NCBI RefSeq assembly: GCF_040438925.1
Contig: NZ_CP159258.1
Location: 1,254,001 to 1,318,000, forward strand
DNA: 64,000 nt
Direction of reading: 5' to 3'
Origin: Pseudomonas sp. MYb327
Lineage (GTDB): Bacteria > Pseudomonadota > Gammaproteobacteria > Pseudomonadales > Pseudomonadaceae
Made by a program: the position numbers and the translations under genes. Positions 20,685 through 28,718 of the stretch are shown piece by piece (the stretch's first letter is position 1; each line of letters starts with the position of its first letter). The notes under the pieces were generated by a model that worked only from the letters and a program-made list of their open reading frames with translations, did not search any database and was not told where the DNA came from.

Positions 20685-22076
20685 ATGAGACCCTTTTGGC
20701 TGGACCAGGCCCTGAAGGCCGATACGTCCGAAACCTGCCCGCCACTGGAAGGCGACGCCCGCGCCGATGTCTGCATCGTCGGCGGCGGCTATACCGGGTT
20801 GTGGACGGCGATCATGCTCAAGGAGCAGAACCCCGAACTGGATGTGTTGCTGATCGAAGCGGACATCTGCGGTGCCGGGGCCAGTGGGCGCAACGGTGGT
20901 TGTGCATTGTCGTGGTCGGCCAAGTATTTCACCCTGGAGCGGTTGTTCGGCGTTGAAGAAGCCGTGCGCCTGGTCAAGGAATCCGAGAGCAGCATTCACG
21001 CCATTGGCGCCTTCTGCGACAAGTACGCGGTGGATGCCGATTACCGCCTCGATGGCACTCTCTACACCGCCACCAACCGCGCCCAGGTCGGCTCGACCGA
21101 TGCTGTCATTGCGGCGCTGGAGCGCAACGGCATCAACTCGTTCACGCAGCGGCCGGTGGCGGATGTGCAGCGCATGGCGGGCTCCAGCAAACACCTCGAA
21201 GGCTGGTTTTCCCCGGCCGCCGCCAGTGTGCAACCGGGCAAACTGGTGCGCGGTTTGCGCCGGGTCGCGTTGCAACTCGGCGTGCGGATTCATGAAAACA
21301 CCGCCATGACCGGACTGGAGGAAGGCAAGCCTGCGGGCATTCAAACCGCGAACGGCACCGTGCGCGCCGATCGAGTGGTATTGGCGATGAACGCCTGGAT
21401 GGCTCGCGCGTTTCCGCAGTTCGAACGCAGCGTGGCGATCGTCTCCAGCGACATGCTGATCACCGAACCCCGGCCCGACCTGCTCAACGAAATCGGCTTG
21501 ACCAGCGGTGTCACAGTGCTAGATTCGCGGATCTTCGTGCACTACTACCACAACACCCCGGACGGCCGGATCATGCTCGGCAAGGGTGGCAACACCTTCG
21601 CCTACGGTGGGCGGATGTTGCCGGTGTTCGATCAGCCGTCACCGTATGCGGGCCTGTTGCAAAGCAGCCTCGGGGATTTCTTCCCGGCCTTTGCCAACGT
21701 CAAGGTCGAAGCGACCTGGAACGGTCCGTCGGATCGTTCGGTTACGGGGCTGCCGTTCTTTGGGCAGATGAGTGCCAGCGGTAACGTGTTTTATGGTTTC
21801 GGCTATTCCGGCAGCGGCGTCGGACCATGCCACATGGGCGGGCAGATTCTCGCGTCGATGGTCCAGGGACTTGACAATGCCTGGACCCGTTCGCCCTTGG
21901 TCAATGGTCCGTTAGGCTTTTTCCCGCCAGAGCCGATTCGTTACCTCGGCTCTTTGATGGTGCGCAACGCCATCCGCCGCAAAGAGCGCGCCGAGGATCA
22001 CGGACGTCGGCCACGGCACCTGGATGTGCGCCTGGCAAAGTTCGCCGCTGCGGCCGGCAAGGCTGACAAGGGTTGA
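20685..22076 (+). CDS. FAD-dependent amine oxidoreductase (DAO family) of the phosphonate region
   Basis: A 463-aa protein. The Rossmann FAD motif DVCIVGGGYTGLWTA is at about residues 29-43, GASGRNGG follows, and the C-terminal FGYSGSGVGPCHMGGQ completes a glycine-oxidase/DAO-like fold. GGAGA precedes the ATG. Enzymes of this type encoded beside phosphonatase genes are, as I recall, able to turn 2-aminoethylphosphonate or its N-methyl form into phosphonoacetaldehyde, giving a second entry to PhnX that does not need PhnW. The activity here is inferred from position. It is convergent with a VgrG gene 9 bp away. Confidence 0.85.
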   Translation: MRPFWLDQALKADTSETCPPLEGDARADVCIVGGGYTGLWTAIMLKEQNPELDVLLIEADICGAGASGRNGGCALSWSAKYFTLERLFGVEEAVRLVKESESSIHAIGAFCDKYAVDADYRLDGTLYTATNRAQVGSTDAVIAALERNGINSFTQRPVADVQRMAGSSKHLEGWFSPAAASVQPGKLVRGLRRVALQLGVRIHENTAMTGLEEGKPAGIQTANGTVRADRVVLAMNAWMARAFPQFERSVAIVSSDMLITEPRPDLLNEIGLTSGVTVLDSRIFVHYYHNTPDGRIMLGKGGNTFAYGGRMLPVFDQPSPYAGLLQSSLGDFFPAFANVKVEATWNGPSDRSVTGLPFFGQMSASGNVFYGFGYSGSGVGPCHMGGQILASMVQGLDNAWTRSPLVNGPLGFFPPEPIRYLGSLMVRNAIRRKERAEDHGRRPRHLDVRLAKFAAAAGKADKG

Positions 22077-22085
22077 CGTTGAACG

Positions 22086-23519
22086 CTAACGATCCGAGGG
22101 ATTGATCAGCCAGTCGAACAGCAGGCGGGCGTCGCTGCGGGGGTTGGGCTGGCGGGTGGGGCGCGGGTTGTGGCGCTGCACGCTGCTGGCACAGAACACC
22201 GGGCGGTCGGGGTCGCTGTCGAGGAAACTGACCAGCCCTTCGCTCCCCGCCAGCGGTAGCCCCGACGGATTGAACCGGGCGTCAGACGCATCCACCGCGA
22301 CCGGCACCCAGACTCCTTCGGAATCAACATCCGTTGTCGGCCATATGTTTACCTGAATTCGACCTCGATCATCGAGCACGGCCGGTTGCCCGGCGGGTCC
22401 AGACACTCGCGCCGGCTGGTAACCGGGGATGCTCGGCTTCGTCTGTTTCAGCGCCGGCCTGAAGACGGTTGACCAGGGAATGGCCGTGAACTGATTGCGG
22501 TACCGCAGGGGCATGTCGGGTGTGTGCCCGACCAGAATCGAACCCTGTTGGCCCTGATGCAGCACTTGCGTGACCAGCCATTGATCGTTGAATCCCGGTA
22601 ACGGATGTTCCTCAACCTGGACGATAGAGGCGCTTCGTAAAGCCTGTTGATTGCTTTGCCCGTGGGTCTGCACCTGCTGGCAACGCATTCGCTCCAGAAG
22701 TCGACGGGCCAGTTGATCGCAATGCCGTTGCTCGTGGGCGGGCCGGAGCATGGGCGTTGCGGGTCGGTGGTAAACGTGGTTGGCCGCTCCGTTATCGGTG
22801 TCCGGTGCTCCGCGGTTTCTAGTCGCCAGTCGAGGGGTCGACGACGGCGAATCATGGCGCTGGAACAACTCGCTGATGACCGGCTTGCGTTGAGTGTCGG
22901 GTTCATCATTGCGAAAAGGCATCAACAACGGTTCTTGCGGGAAACTCAGGCTGTCGTCGGCAAACACCAGCACATGCCCGTCGCTGCGATGTTCGAAGTG
23001 GTAGTGAATACCTTCTTCTTCGCACAGCCGTTGCAGCAGCGCCAGGCTGGTTTCTTCGTACTGGATGCAAAACGGCCGCAGCGGGTAGTGCCCGTGCGCC
23101 AGCTCAAAGCGATAGCTGTCATCGGGCAGCCCATGTTCTTCCAGCAACCGGCGCAGGATCATCGGTACGCTCAGTTGCTGAAAAATGCGTCTGGATCGAT
23201 GCCGATCCAGCGTTTGCAGCGCCGGCACCAGCGCCAGTTTGTAACCGACCCGGTGCGGCCCGTGATGTTCGTAACTGGCGCTGTGCAGCACACCGTGAAA
23301 TCCCGGGCCTTCTCCGAGGCTGAGCAGCGCCGGTTGCTCTAGCCAGTGATCGAGGTGCAGGGCCGGTGTCAGGCCGATCACTTCGATGTCGAATCGAAAG
23401 GGTTGATTGAGCGCCTCGCGGCCATTGAACTGCACCACCTGAAAACTCAAGTCATCGTCGAGCAGGGTCAGGGTGAAGGGACTTTCCTTGTCGTTGTGCA
23501 TCGAACGCGCTTCTGCCAT
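22086..23519 (-). CDS. Orphan VgrG-like type VI secretion spike protein
   Basis: A 477-aa protein: the gp27-like N-terminus has FTLTLLDDDLSFQVVQFNGREALNQPFRFDIEVIG, the phage-GpD-like middle has YEETSLALLQRLCEEEGIHYHFEH, and the C-terminus has a gp5-like OB fold (GPAGQPAVLDDRGRIQVNIWP). It stops soon after the OB fold (LLFDWLINPSDR), so the long beta-helical needle and any effector extension are absent. No other type VI genes, PAAR protein or immunity gene are adjacent. Start uncertain: ATG at 23519 or 23501, neither with a good ribosome site. The low-homology linker (DSPSSTPRLATRN) is unusual. Confidence 0.82.
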   Translation of the reverse strand: MAEARSMHNDKESPFTLTLLDDDLSFQVVQFNGREALNQPFRFDIEVIGLTPALHLDHWLEQPALLSLGEGPGFHGVLHSASYEHHGPHRVGYKLALVPALQTLDRHRSRRIFQQLSVPMILRRLLEEHGLPDDSYRFELAHGHYPLRPFCIQYEETSLALLQRLCEEEGIHYHFEHRSDGHVLVFADDSLSFPQEPLLMPFRNDEPDTQRKPVISELFQRHDSPSSTPRLATRNRGAPDTDNGAANHVYHRPATPMLRPAHEQRHCDQLARRLLERMRCQQVQTHGQSNQQALRSASIVQVEEHPLPGFNDQWLVTQVLHQGQQGSILVGHTPDMPLRYRNQFTAIPWSTVFRPALKQTKPSIPGYQPARVSGPAGQPAVLDDRGRIQVNIWPTTDVDSEGVWVPVAVDASDARFNPSGLPLAGSEGLVSFLDSDPDRPVFCASSVQRHNPRPTRQPNPRSDARLLFDWLINPSDR

Positions 23520-23719
23520 GGAGTACGGGCACAGAGGGTACGAAACCACAGCCCTTGATGGACACGCCAAATCGAAGTTTCAGAATCGCCCTACAACCGT
23601 TGGTGAAGATGTCGATCAGCCGCGAGAATTTTTGGTCGATTGCCAACTTTAGGCCGTATAAACTTGGCGCCATGCGTCGGCCAATAGATGTCTCGGCGCC
23701 ATAGACAAGAGAGTGAGTA

Positions 23720-24424
23720 ATGGGCGCACAGTGGAAGGTTAAACACAAAGAAGCGGCAGCCAACGCCAAGGGCAAGATCTTCGGCAAACTGGTGAAAGAA
23801 ATCACCATCGCTGCGCGCAACGGTGCCGATACCGCCACCAACGCACACCTGCGTCTGGTGGTTGAACAGGCCAAGAAAGCTTCGATGCCCAAGGAAACAC
23901 TGGATCGCGCCATCAAGAAGGGTGCGGGCCTGTTGGGCGAAACCGTGCAATACCATCGCGTGACGTATGAAGGCTTCGCACCGCATCAGGTGCCACTGAT
24001 CGTTGAATGCGTGACCGACAACATCAACCGCACCGTCGCTGAAATCCGCGTCGCGTTCCGCAAGGGCCAATTGGGCGCTTCCGGTTCGGTGGCCTGGGAT
24101 TTCAACCATGTGGGCATGATCGAAGCTTCGCCGGACAGCCCGGACGCCGATCCGGAAATGGCCGCGATTGAAGCCGGTGCCCAGGATTTCGAGCCGGGCG
24201 AAGACGGCGCAACCCTGTTCCTGACCGAACCTACGGACCTGGACGCGGTACAGAAAGCCCTGCCGGAGCAAGGGTTCACCGTGCTGTCGGCCAAACTGGG
24301 CTACCAGCCGAAAAATCCGGTCAGCGGCCTGAGCGATGAGCAGATGGCTGAAGTCGAAGCCTTCCTGGAAGGCCTCGATAACCACGATGACGTGCAGGAC
24401 ATGTTTGTCGGCTTGGCGGGTTAA
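23720..24424 (+). CDS. YebC/PmpR-family protein, YeeN-like subgroup
   Basis: A 234-aa three-domain protein: an N-terminal helical domain ([34 protein letters not shown]) and two alpha/beta domains ending in [12 protein letters not shown]. The N-terminus begins MGAQWKVK rather than the MAGHSKWANIKHRK of the classic YebC, which places it with the YeeN-type subgroup. Members were described as transcription regulators; more recent work that I recall places a YebC subgroup on the ribosome at difficult proline stretches. It is monocistronic, with a GAGAGTGAG ribosome site. Confidence 0.92.
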   Translation: MGAQWKVKHKEAAANAKGKIFGKLVKEITIAARNGADTATNAHLRLVVEQAKKASMPKETLDRAIKKGAGLLGETVQYHRVTYEGFAPHQVPLIVECVTDNINRTVAEIRVAFRKGQLGASGSVAWDFNHVGMIEASPDSPDADPEMAAIEAGAQDFEPGEDGATLFLTEPTDLDAVQKALPEQGFTVLSAKLGYQPKNPVSGLSDEQMAEVEAFLEGLDNHDDVQDMFVGLAG

Positions 24425-24446
24425 TTTGTTTCTTCAGTGAAGCCGT

Positions 24447-24530
24447 CTTCGCGAGCAGGCTCGCTCCCACAGTAGACCGGGTCCAATCGGACAACTCGGT
24501 CCACTGCAGGAGCGAGCCTGCTCGCGATTG
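24447..24530. repeat. Inverted REP pair
   Basis: GCGAGCAGGCTCGCTCCCAC and GCAGGAGCGAGCCTGCTCGC face each other between two convergent genes. Confidence 0.85.
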
Positions 24531-24542
24531 ACCGCGAAGCGG

Positions 24543-25847
24543 TCACCAGCCATACAACGCTTGAACAACCTCACCAAACCCCGGCCGATTCAACACATCT
24601 GCCTGACAGCAGCGCTGCTGCAAATCTTCCAGTCGCCGACGTTCCTCATTGCTCAACCCTGAGTCGATTCGCTCCAGCAATTCCCCCAACAAAACCCCAA
24701 ATGCCCGCACTTCAATGCGTTGCAAGGCCCGACTCTCCAGGTTGTCGGCCGTGGCGTGGAAAGACGCTGCGCCAAAGTCCCCCAGCAGGCAATCGCCGTG
24801 TTCGTTCCGCAAGATATTGTGGCCATAGAGGTCGCCGTGGGTGATGCCGTGCTTGTGCAGATGCTCGGCCACTGAAGCGATGCCACGGGCGATGCGCAGG
24901 GCGGCCGCGGCACTGAACCGGGTGTCGTCGGCGTAAACGTCGCGGCTGCAGGACGCCAGGCTCGGGAGTCCGGCGAGGTTGCGGAAGCTCGGGTCGATCA
25001 AGTGCATCACCAGTCCGGCTGTTTGTTGCGGATGGTCGACAACCCGTCCTTCAACGCGGATCAGGTTGGGGTGAACGCCGGCGATGATGCAGGCGTTCAT
25101 TTCGTGCAGCGGCGAGCCATCGCTGGTCATTTCGCCTTTGTAGAGTTTGACCGCGACCTGTGTGGCGGGTTGATCCGGCGTTGTCCATGTAGCCCGATGG
25201 ATCACCCCCGAAGCGCCTTCGCCGAGTTGCTGCTCCAGGTGTAGATCCGACCAGGGAATACTCGCCGTCGCTTGAAGGGCGGCTTCGGTTTCCAGCGGAT
25301 TGCCAGCGTAGGCCAACCAGGTCAGGCTCGGCAGGGTCAGCAGCCATTCGGGCAATTCGGTCAGTTGGTTGGCGGCGATGCGGATCAGTTCGAGTCGGTG
25401 GCAGTCGCGCAGACTCTCGGGCAAACACTGCAACTGATTGCCGGCGAGCATGAGTTTTTGCAGGTGCGGGCGTTCGCCCAGTTCGGTTGGCAGCTCACGA
25501 ACGCAGTTGTCGGTCAGGATCAACCAGCGCAGCAGCGGTGGCAGCGCCTCGCCCGGCACCTGTTCAATGCGATTGGCCTTGAAACCGACCATGGTCAGCG
25601 CCGCGCATTGGCCCAGGCAGGCGGGCAGCTCGGTAAACCGATTGTCTGAACAGAACAGCACGCGCAAACGGGTCAGGCGGTACAAGTCATCGGGCAGGCT
25701 GCTCAAGGCATTGCCACTGAGGTTGAGCACTTCCAGGGAATCGGCGAGGTCGAATATTTCCGGGGGAAACTCTGTCAGGCCGTCGCTGAGGTCCAGGCGA
25801 GTGATGCCTGCCAGCGCGCCGGCGCGCAGTTGGGCGAGGGTGTGCAT
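24543..25847 (-). CDS. Leucine-rich-repeat protein fused to a protein kinase
   Basis: A 434-aa protein. Residues 10-185 hold about seven leucine-rich repeats of the L-x-x-L-P type (LEVLNLSGNALSSLPDDL, LRVLFCSDNRFTELPACL and so on). Residues 203-434 form a Hanks-type kinase with every catalytic residue: GEGASG loop (209-214), Lys234 in VAVKLYKG, Glu249, HGDLYGHN (Asp339, Asn344) and DFG (Asp357). HGD replaces the eukaryotic HRD, as in many bacterial and atypical kinases. No signal peptide or membrane helix, so it is cytosolic. It probably phosphorylates a partner recruited through the repeats; substrate unknown. No clear ribosome site at the ATG. Confidence 0.9.
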   Translation of the reverse strand: MHTLAQLRAGALAGITRLDLSDGLTEFPPEIFDLADSLEVLNLSGNALSSLPDDLYRLTRLRVLFCSDNRFTELPACLGQCAALTMVGFKANRIEQVPGEALPPLLRWLILTDNCVRELPTELGERPHLQKLMLAGNQLQCLPESLRDCHRLELIRIAANQLTELPEWLLTLPSLTWLAYAGNPLETEAALQATASIPWSDLHLEQQLGEGASGVIHRATWTTPDQPATQVAVKLYKGEMTSDGSPLHEMNACIIAGVHPNLIRVEGRVVDHPQQTAGLVMHLIDPSFRNLAGLPSLASCSRDVYADDTRFSAAAALRIARGIASVAEHLHKHGITHGDLYGHNILRNEHGDCLLGDFGAASFHATADNLESRALQRIEVRAFGVLLGELLERIDSGLSNEERRRLEDLQQRCCQADVLNRPGFGEVVQALYGW

Positions 25848-25920
25848 GAACGGGGTTCGCTATTGATCGAATGAGTGGGCGGCATGATAGCGGGAATGAG
25901 GTACTGCCTGTCATATAGCC

Positions 25921-25940
25921 ATCGCGAGCAAGCTCGCAAA
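25921..25940. repeat. Single REP-like element
   Basis: ATCGCGAGCAAGCTCGCAAA lies between the kinase start and the ZapE-like stop; the left partner is missing. Confidence 0.6.
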
Positions 25941-25969
25941 GGGGCGCCATTATTATCGGCGCTTATAGC

Positions 25970-27094
25970 TCACGCTGGCTCCCGTACTTCCACCAACTGC
26001 CCCAACCGACTACGCGTACGCGCCAGATCGATGGCATCGCCAACCAGGCTTTCGCATAACGAACGCTGACCCAGCAGGACCAAATGCTTGTCCTGATCGT
26101 ACAAAACATCGATCAGGTTGATGAAGCGCTGCTGGGCGGCAATCGTGCAGTCGGCCAGGTTCGGCAGTTGGTCGATGATCCAGTGATCGAAGCGCCGGCA
26201 CAATTCCAGGTAATCCATGACCGCCGTCGGGTGGTCGCACAGATCGGCGAAGGTGAAGCCGATGGTGCGTCCTTCGCAGTAACGGGCAGCTAAATGGCGA
26301 GTGCCGACGGGCAGCGCAATGGCCGGCGCATCGACTAAGGGCAGGTTCAACGCCTGACGTTGCGACAGCGAGGCGGGCCAGACGTATTGGCCTTGGGTGA
26401 ACACCTGTTGCGCGTGGGTTCTGGCCTGACTGCGGTAGTCGTGCGGTCCGCCGACTTCCATGACTTGCATGCGCGCGTTGATCAGGTCGATCACCGGTTT
26501 GAAGCGCGCATGGTAAAGCGGGTTGGGCAGCAGGCCCTCCGGCGGATAGTTGGAGGTGACCAACAGCAGGATGCCTCGACGAAACAACGCCTTGAACAAC
26601 CGCGTGATGAGCATCGCATCGCCGATGTCATGCACGTGAAACTCGTCGAAACATAACACCCGACAATCGCGCAGCAGCTCATCCAGCGTGGTCGCCAGTG
26701 CATCCGGCTGATCGCGATGGCTGAACATGCCCTGATGCAACCGGGCAAAAAACTCATGGAAGTGCAGGCGCTGTTTTTCCGCGAGGGGAACGGCCTGGAA
26801 AAAACCGTCGAGCAGCCAGCTCTTGCCACGGCCGACGGCGCCATGCAGGTAAAGACCGGGCAGTGTTTTTGCCCCGGCACCCAGCAGCGTTGTGGCGTGC
26901 TGTGCCATGCAGTCGATCACGCGTTGTTGGCTGTGGCTGAGGGTATAGCCCTGGGAATGGGCCTTGTGGTGGAAGTAATCGTGGATGACCCGACCTGTCG
27001 CGACTCCACTGGCGGGTGCAGCCTTGCCGAAGAGGCGGCGCAGCGATGGCCAGCGTGATGTGAGGCGCGAGCGGTTGGGTGTTCGAACGGTCAC
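25970..27094 (-). CDS. ZapE/AFG1-like ATPase, divergent paralogue
   Basis: A 374-aa P-loop ATPase of the AFG1/ZapE family. Walker A is LHGAVGRGKSW (Lys91-Ser92) and Walker B is VLCFDEFHVHDIGDAM; LLVTSNYPPEGLLPNPL and YLELCRRFDHWIIDQLP follow the family. ZapE acts on the FtsZ ring in E. coli, and mitochondrial AFG1 works in protein quality control. The N-terminus (RLTSRWPSLRRLFGKAAPASG) differs from the canonical Pseudomonas ZapE as I remember it, so this is probably a second copy with a special role. The GTG start at 27094 has AGGGGAT upstream. It ends 122 bp before the LRR kinase in the same direction. Confidence 0.85.
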   Translation of the reverse strand: MTVRTPNRSRLTSRWPSLRRLFGKAAPASGVATGRVIHDYFHHKAHSQGYTLSHSQQRVIDCMAQHATTLLGAGAKTLPGLYLHGAVGRGKSWLLDGFFQAVPLAEKQRLHFHEFFARLHQGMFSHRDQPDALATTLDELLRDCRVLCFDEFHVHDIGDAMLITRLFKALFRRGILLLVTSNYPPEGLLPNPLYHARFKPVIDLINARMQVMEVGGPHDYRSQARTHAQQVFTQGQYVWPASLSQRQALNLPLVDAPAIALPVGTRHLAARYCEGRTIGFTFADLCDHPTAVMDYLELCRRFDHWIIDQLPNLADCTIAAQQRFINLIDVLYDQDKHLVLLGQRSLCESLVGDAIDLARTRSRLGQLVEVREPA

Positions 27095-27208
27095 TGTGAT
27101 GTCATCCCCTAATCTTCAGGCAGGCTCCCGACCTGCGGCGACATAGTGTAACCAGAGCGGCGAATTCGCTTCCAGTTGTGTTGGCAGAGGTTGTGGAAAC
27201 ACACATCC

Positions 27209-27286
27209 TGCAGGAGCTGGGTTGCCAGCGATGGCGGTGATCAGTTGCCTGAACGGACGCCATCGTCAGCAAGCCGGCTCCTACAG
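27209..27286. repeat. Inverted REP pair
   Basis: GCAGGAGCTGGGTTGCCAGC and CAGCAAGCCGGCTCCTACAG form the arms, immediately after the anti-sigma gene end. Confidence 0.8.
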
Positions 27287-27298
27287 GGGAATGCGTAC

Positions 27299-28051
27299 TC
27301 AGAAGTTTATGGTTTGCCTGAGCATCTGCGCCGCCGGTGTATCCGCCGGGCTGACCATCGCATAGTTATAACCACCCCCCGACCAGTACTCCGCCTGCAA
27401 CCCGTCATCACGACGACTGCCCCGCGGCAGCAGGAAATTTTTCGGTCCCGGCGGGCGCACATAGAAGCTGATCTTGTGCCCGCCCTGATCCTCATAAACC
27501 ACCATCGCCGCTGGTCCTTGCTCGGTGCTGAGCAGGCGCCCACTGACCGGTTTGAACCCGGCGCCAGCGAGGTCAGGCAAGCGATTGGCCTGTGTGAAGT
27601 AGCGGTCGAGCCAGCCCTGCATGTCGCCGTTGTCGCCGGTCTTATAGTCGGCCGGAAGGAGGCCTTGCTGGGCAATCAAACGGTAAGCCTGCATGGCATC
27701 GGCCATCGGTAGCGGTGCACTGGCGAGCGTCATTTCCCGTGCCTGCCAGCCACTGAAACCGCCGACGCTGACGGCGATCAGCAACATTGCGGCACTCGCC
27801 AGGTGGCGACGGGACTGGCGCTTCAGGCGTTGGCGAATCAGCCCAGGGTCGAGGTCCGGATTGGCCTCTTGCTTCAAGGCACCACTCAGGGCCGCGCGCA
27901 GTTGCTGGGCGTCCTGCTGCCAGGCGCGAACTTGCGCGGCAACTTCCGCGTTGCTCGCCAGAAAAGTCTCCACCAGCGCGCGGTCGGCGTCGTTGAGTTG
28001 GTGGTCGATATATGCGTGCAGTTCACGCTCACTCGGAGGGATGCTGATCAT
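27299..28051 (-). CDS. Transmembrane anti-sigma factor of the ECF pair
   Basis: A 250-aa protein: an N-terminal cytoplasmic domain (ERELHAYIDHQLNDADRALVETFL), one membrane helix near residues 85-103 (ASAAMLLIAVSVGGFSGW) and a periplasmic part. The HxxxCxxC zinc signature of ZAS anti-sigmas is absent (HAYIDHQL), so release of the sigma factor is not by the known thiol switch. Its ATG overlaps the sigma stop by four bases, so the pair is translationally coupled. It would hold the sigma factor at the membrane until a periplasmic or oxidative cue arrives. Confidence 0.85.
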   Translation of the reverse strand: MISIPPSERELHAYIDHQLNDADRALVETFLASNAEVAAQVRAWQQDAQQLRAALSGALKQEANPDLDPGLIRQRLKRQSRRHLASAAMLLIAVSVGGFSGWQAREMTLASAPLPMADAMQAYRLIAQQGLLPADYKTGDNGDMQGWLDRYFTQANRLPDLAGAGFKPVSGRLLSTEQGPAAMVVYEDQGGHKISFYVRPPGPKNFLLPRGSRRDDGLQAEYWSGGGYNYAMVSPADTPAAQMLRQTINF

Positions 28052-28554
28052 TTAAGTCTCCGCAGGGAAGGGCGGGTGATTTCACCCTCGCTGAGTTGGC
28101 GCAGAGCCTGGCGGGCCCGGGACAGGCGGGACATCACGGTGCCGGTGGGTACATCGAGAATCTGCGCGACCTCTTTGTAGCTCAAGCCTTCCACCGACAC
28201 CCAAAGCAGCAGCGCGCGCTGTTCGGTGGGCAGTTGATCGAAGGCATTGAGGGTCGATTGCGCAATCACGGTGCGCTCCACAGAAGGCTGCGCATCATCG
28301 CGCCCGGTGAAGAATTCGAGCATTCGCGCATAGCGTCGGGAGCGCCGGTGAGCGTCGAGAAACTGCCGATATAGAATCGCAAACAGCCACGCCCGCAGGT
28401 CGCCGTCGGGCCGCTTGTCGCCCCAGCTCGACAGCGCCCGTTCCAGGCACGACTGCACCAGATCGTCGGCACTGCTGGGGTTGCGCGTCAGTGACACGGC
28501 AAACCGGCGCAATCTGGGAATGATTTCTCTCAGTTGTTCGTCGATGTCATTCAT
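28048..28554 (-). CDS. ECF-type RNA polymerase sigma factor
   Basis: A 168-aa sigma-70 ECF protein from the ATG at 28554 (MNDIDEQLREIIPRLRRFA). Region 2 reads NPSSADDLVQSCLERALSSWGD...LRAWLFAILYRQFLDAHRR. Region 4 reads LPTEQRALLLWVSVEGLSYKEVAQILDVPTGTVMSRLSRAR. It is co-transcribed with the anti-sigma gene. The promoter on its own side (28596-28621) has the same elements as the promoter of the divergent catalase operon, so it should activate both. The longer frame to 28608 would run through its own promoter and is rejected. Confidence 0.93.
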   Translation of the reverse strand: MNDIDEQLREIIPRLRRFAVSLTRNPSSADDLVQSCLERALSSWGDKRPDGDLRAWLFAILYRQFLDAHRRSRRYARMLEFFTGRDDAQPSVERTVIAQSTLNAFDQLPTEQRALLLWVSVEGLSYKEVAQILDVPTGTVMSRLSRARQALRQLSEGEITRPSLRRLK

Positions 28555-28595
28555 GAAGTTCTGACTAGTCACTACGCTGAGTTGAGTGTTCAGGA

Positions 28596-28621
28596 GGACG
28601 CCCGGCACTCGAGGTTATTCC
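28596..28621 (-). promoter_or_regulatory. ECF-type promoter of the sigma/anti-sigma operon
   Basis: On the minus strand: -35 GGAATAA (28621-28615), 14-bp spacer, -10 CGTCC (28600-28596). It is the mirror of the promoter at 28650. Confidence 0.78.
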
Positions 28622-28649
28622 ACGCCTGAAAAAATAAATACCGCACGAG

Positions 28650-28675
28650 GGAATAAACCCTCGTGGGGTTCGTCT
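28650..28675 (+). promoter_or_regulatory. ECF-type promoter of the catalase/b561 operon
   Basis: -35 GGAATAA (28650-28656), 14-bp spacer, -10 CGTCT (28671-28675). The -35 sits in the loop of an 8-bp inverted repeat, CACGAGGG/CCCTCGTG (28644-28665). Confidence 0.78.
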
Positions 28676-28718
28676 GCTTGGTTCTTCTCACTTGTGGCCG
28701 ATGGCCCTGGAGCCCTTC

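Noticed and set aside
19265..20776. 503-aa minus-strand frame opposite the OPA transporter
   Set aside because: It is antisense to a clear membrane transporter and is rich in His, Gln and Arg, as expected of a shadow frame.
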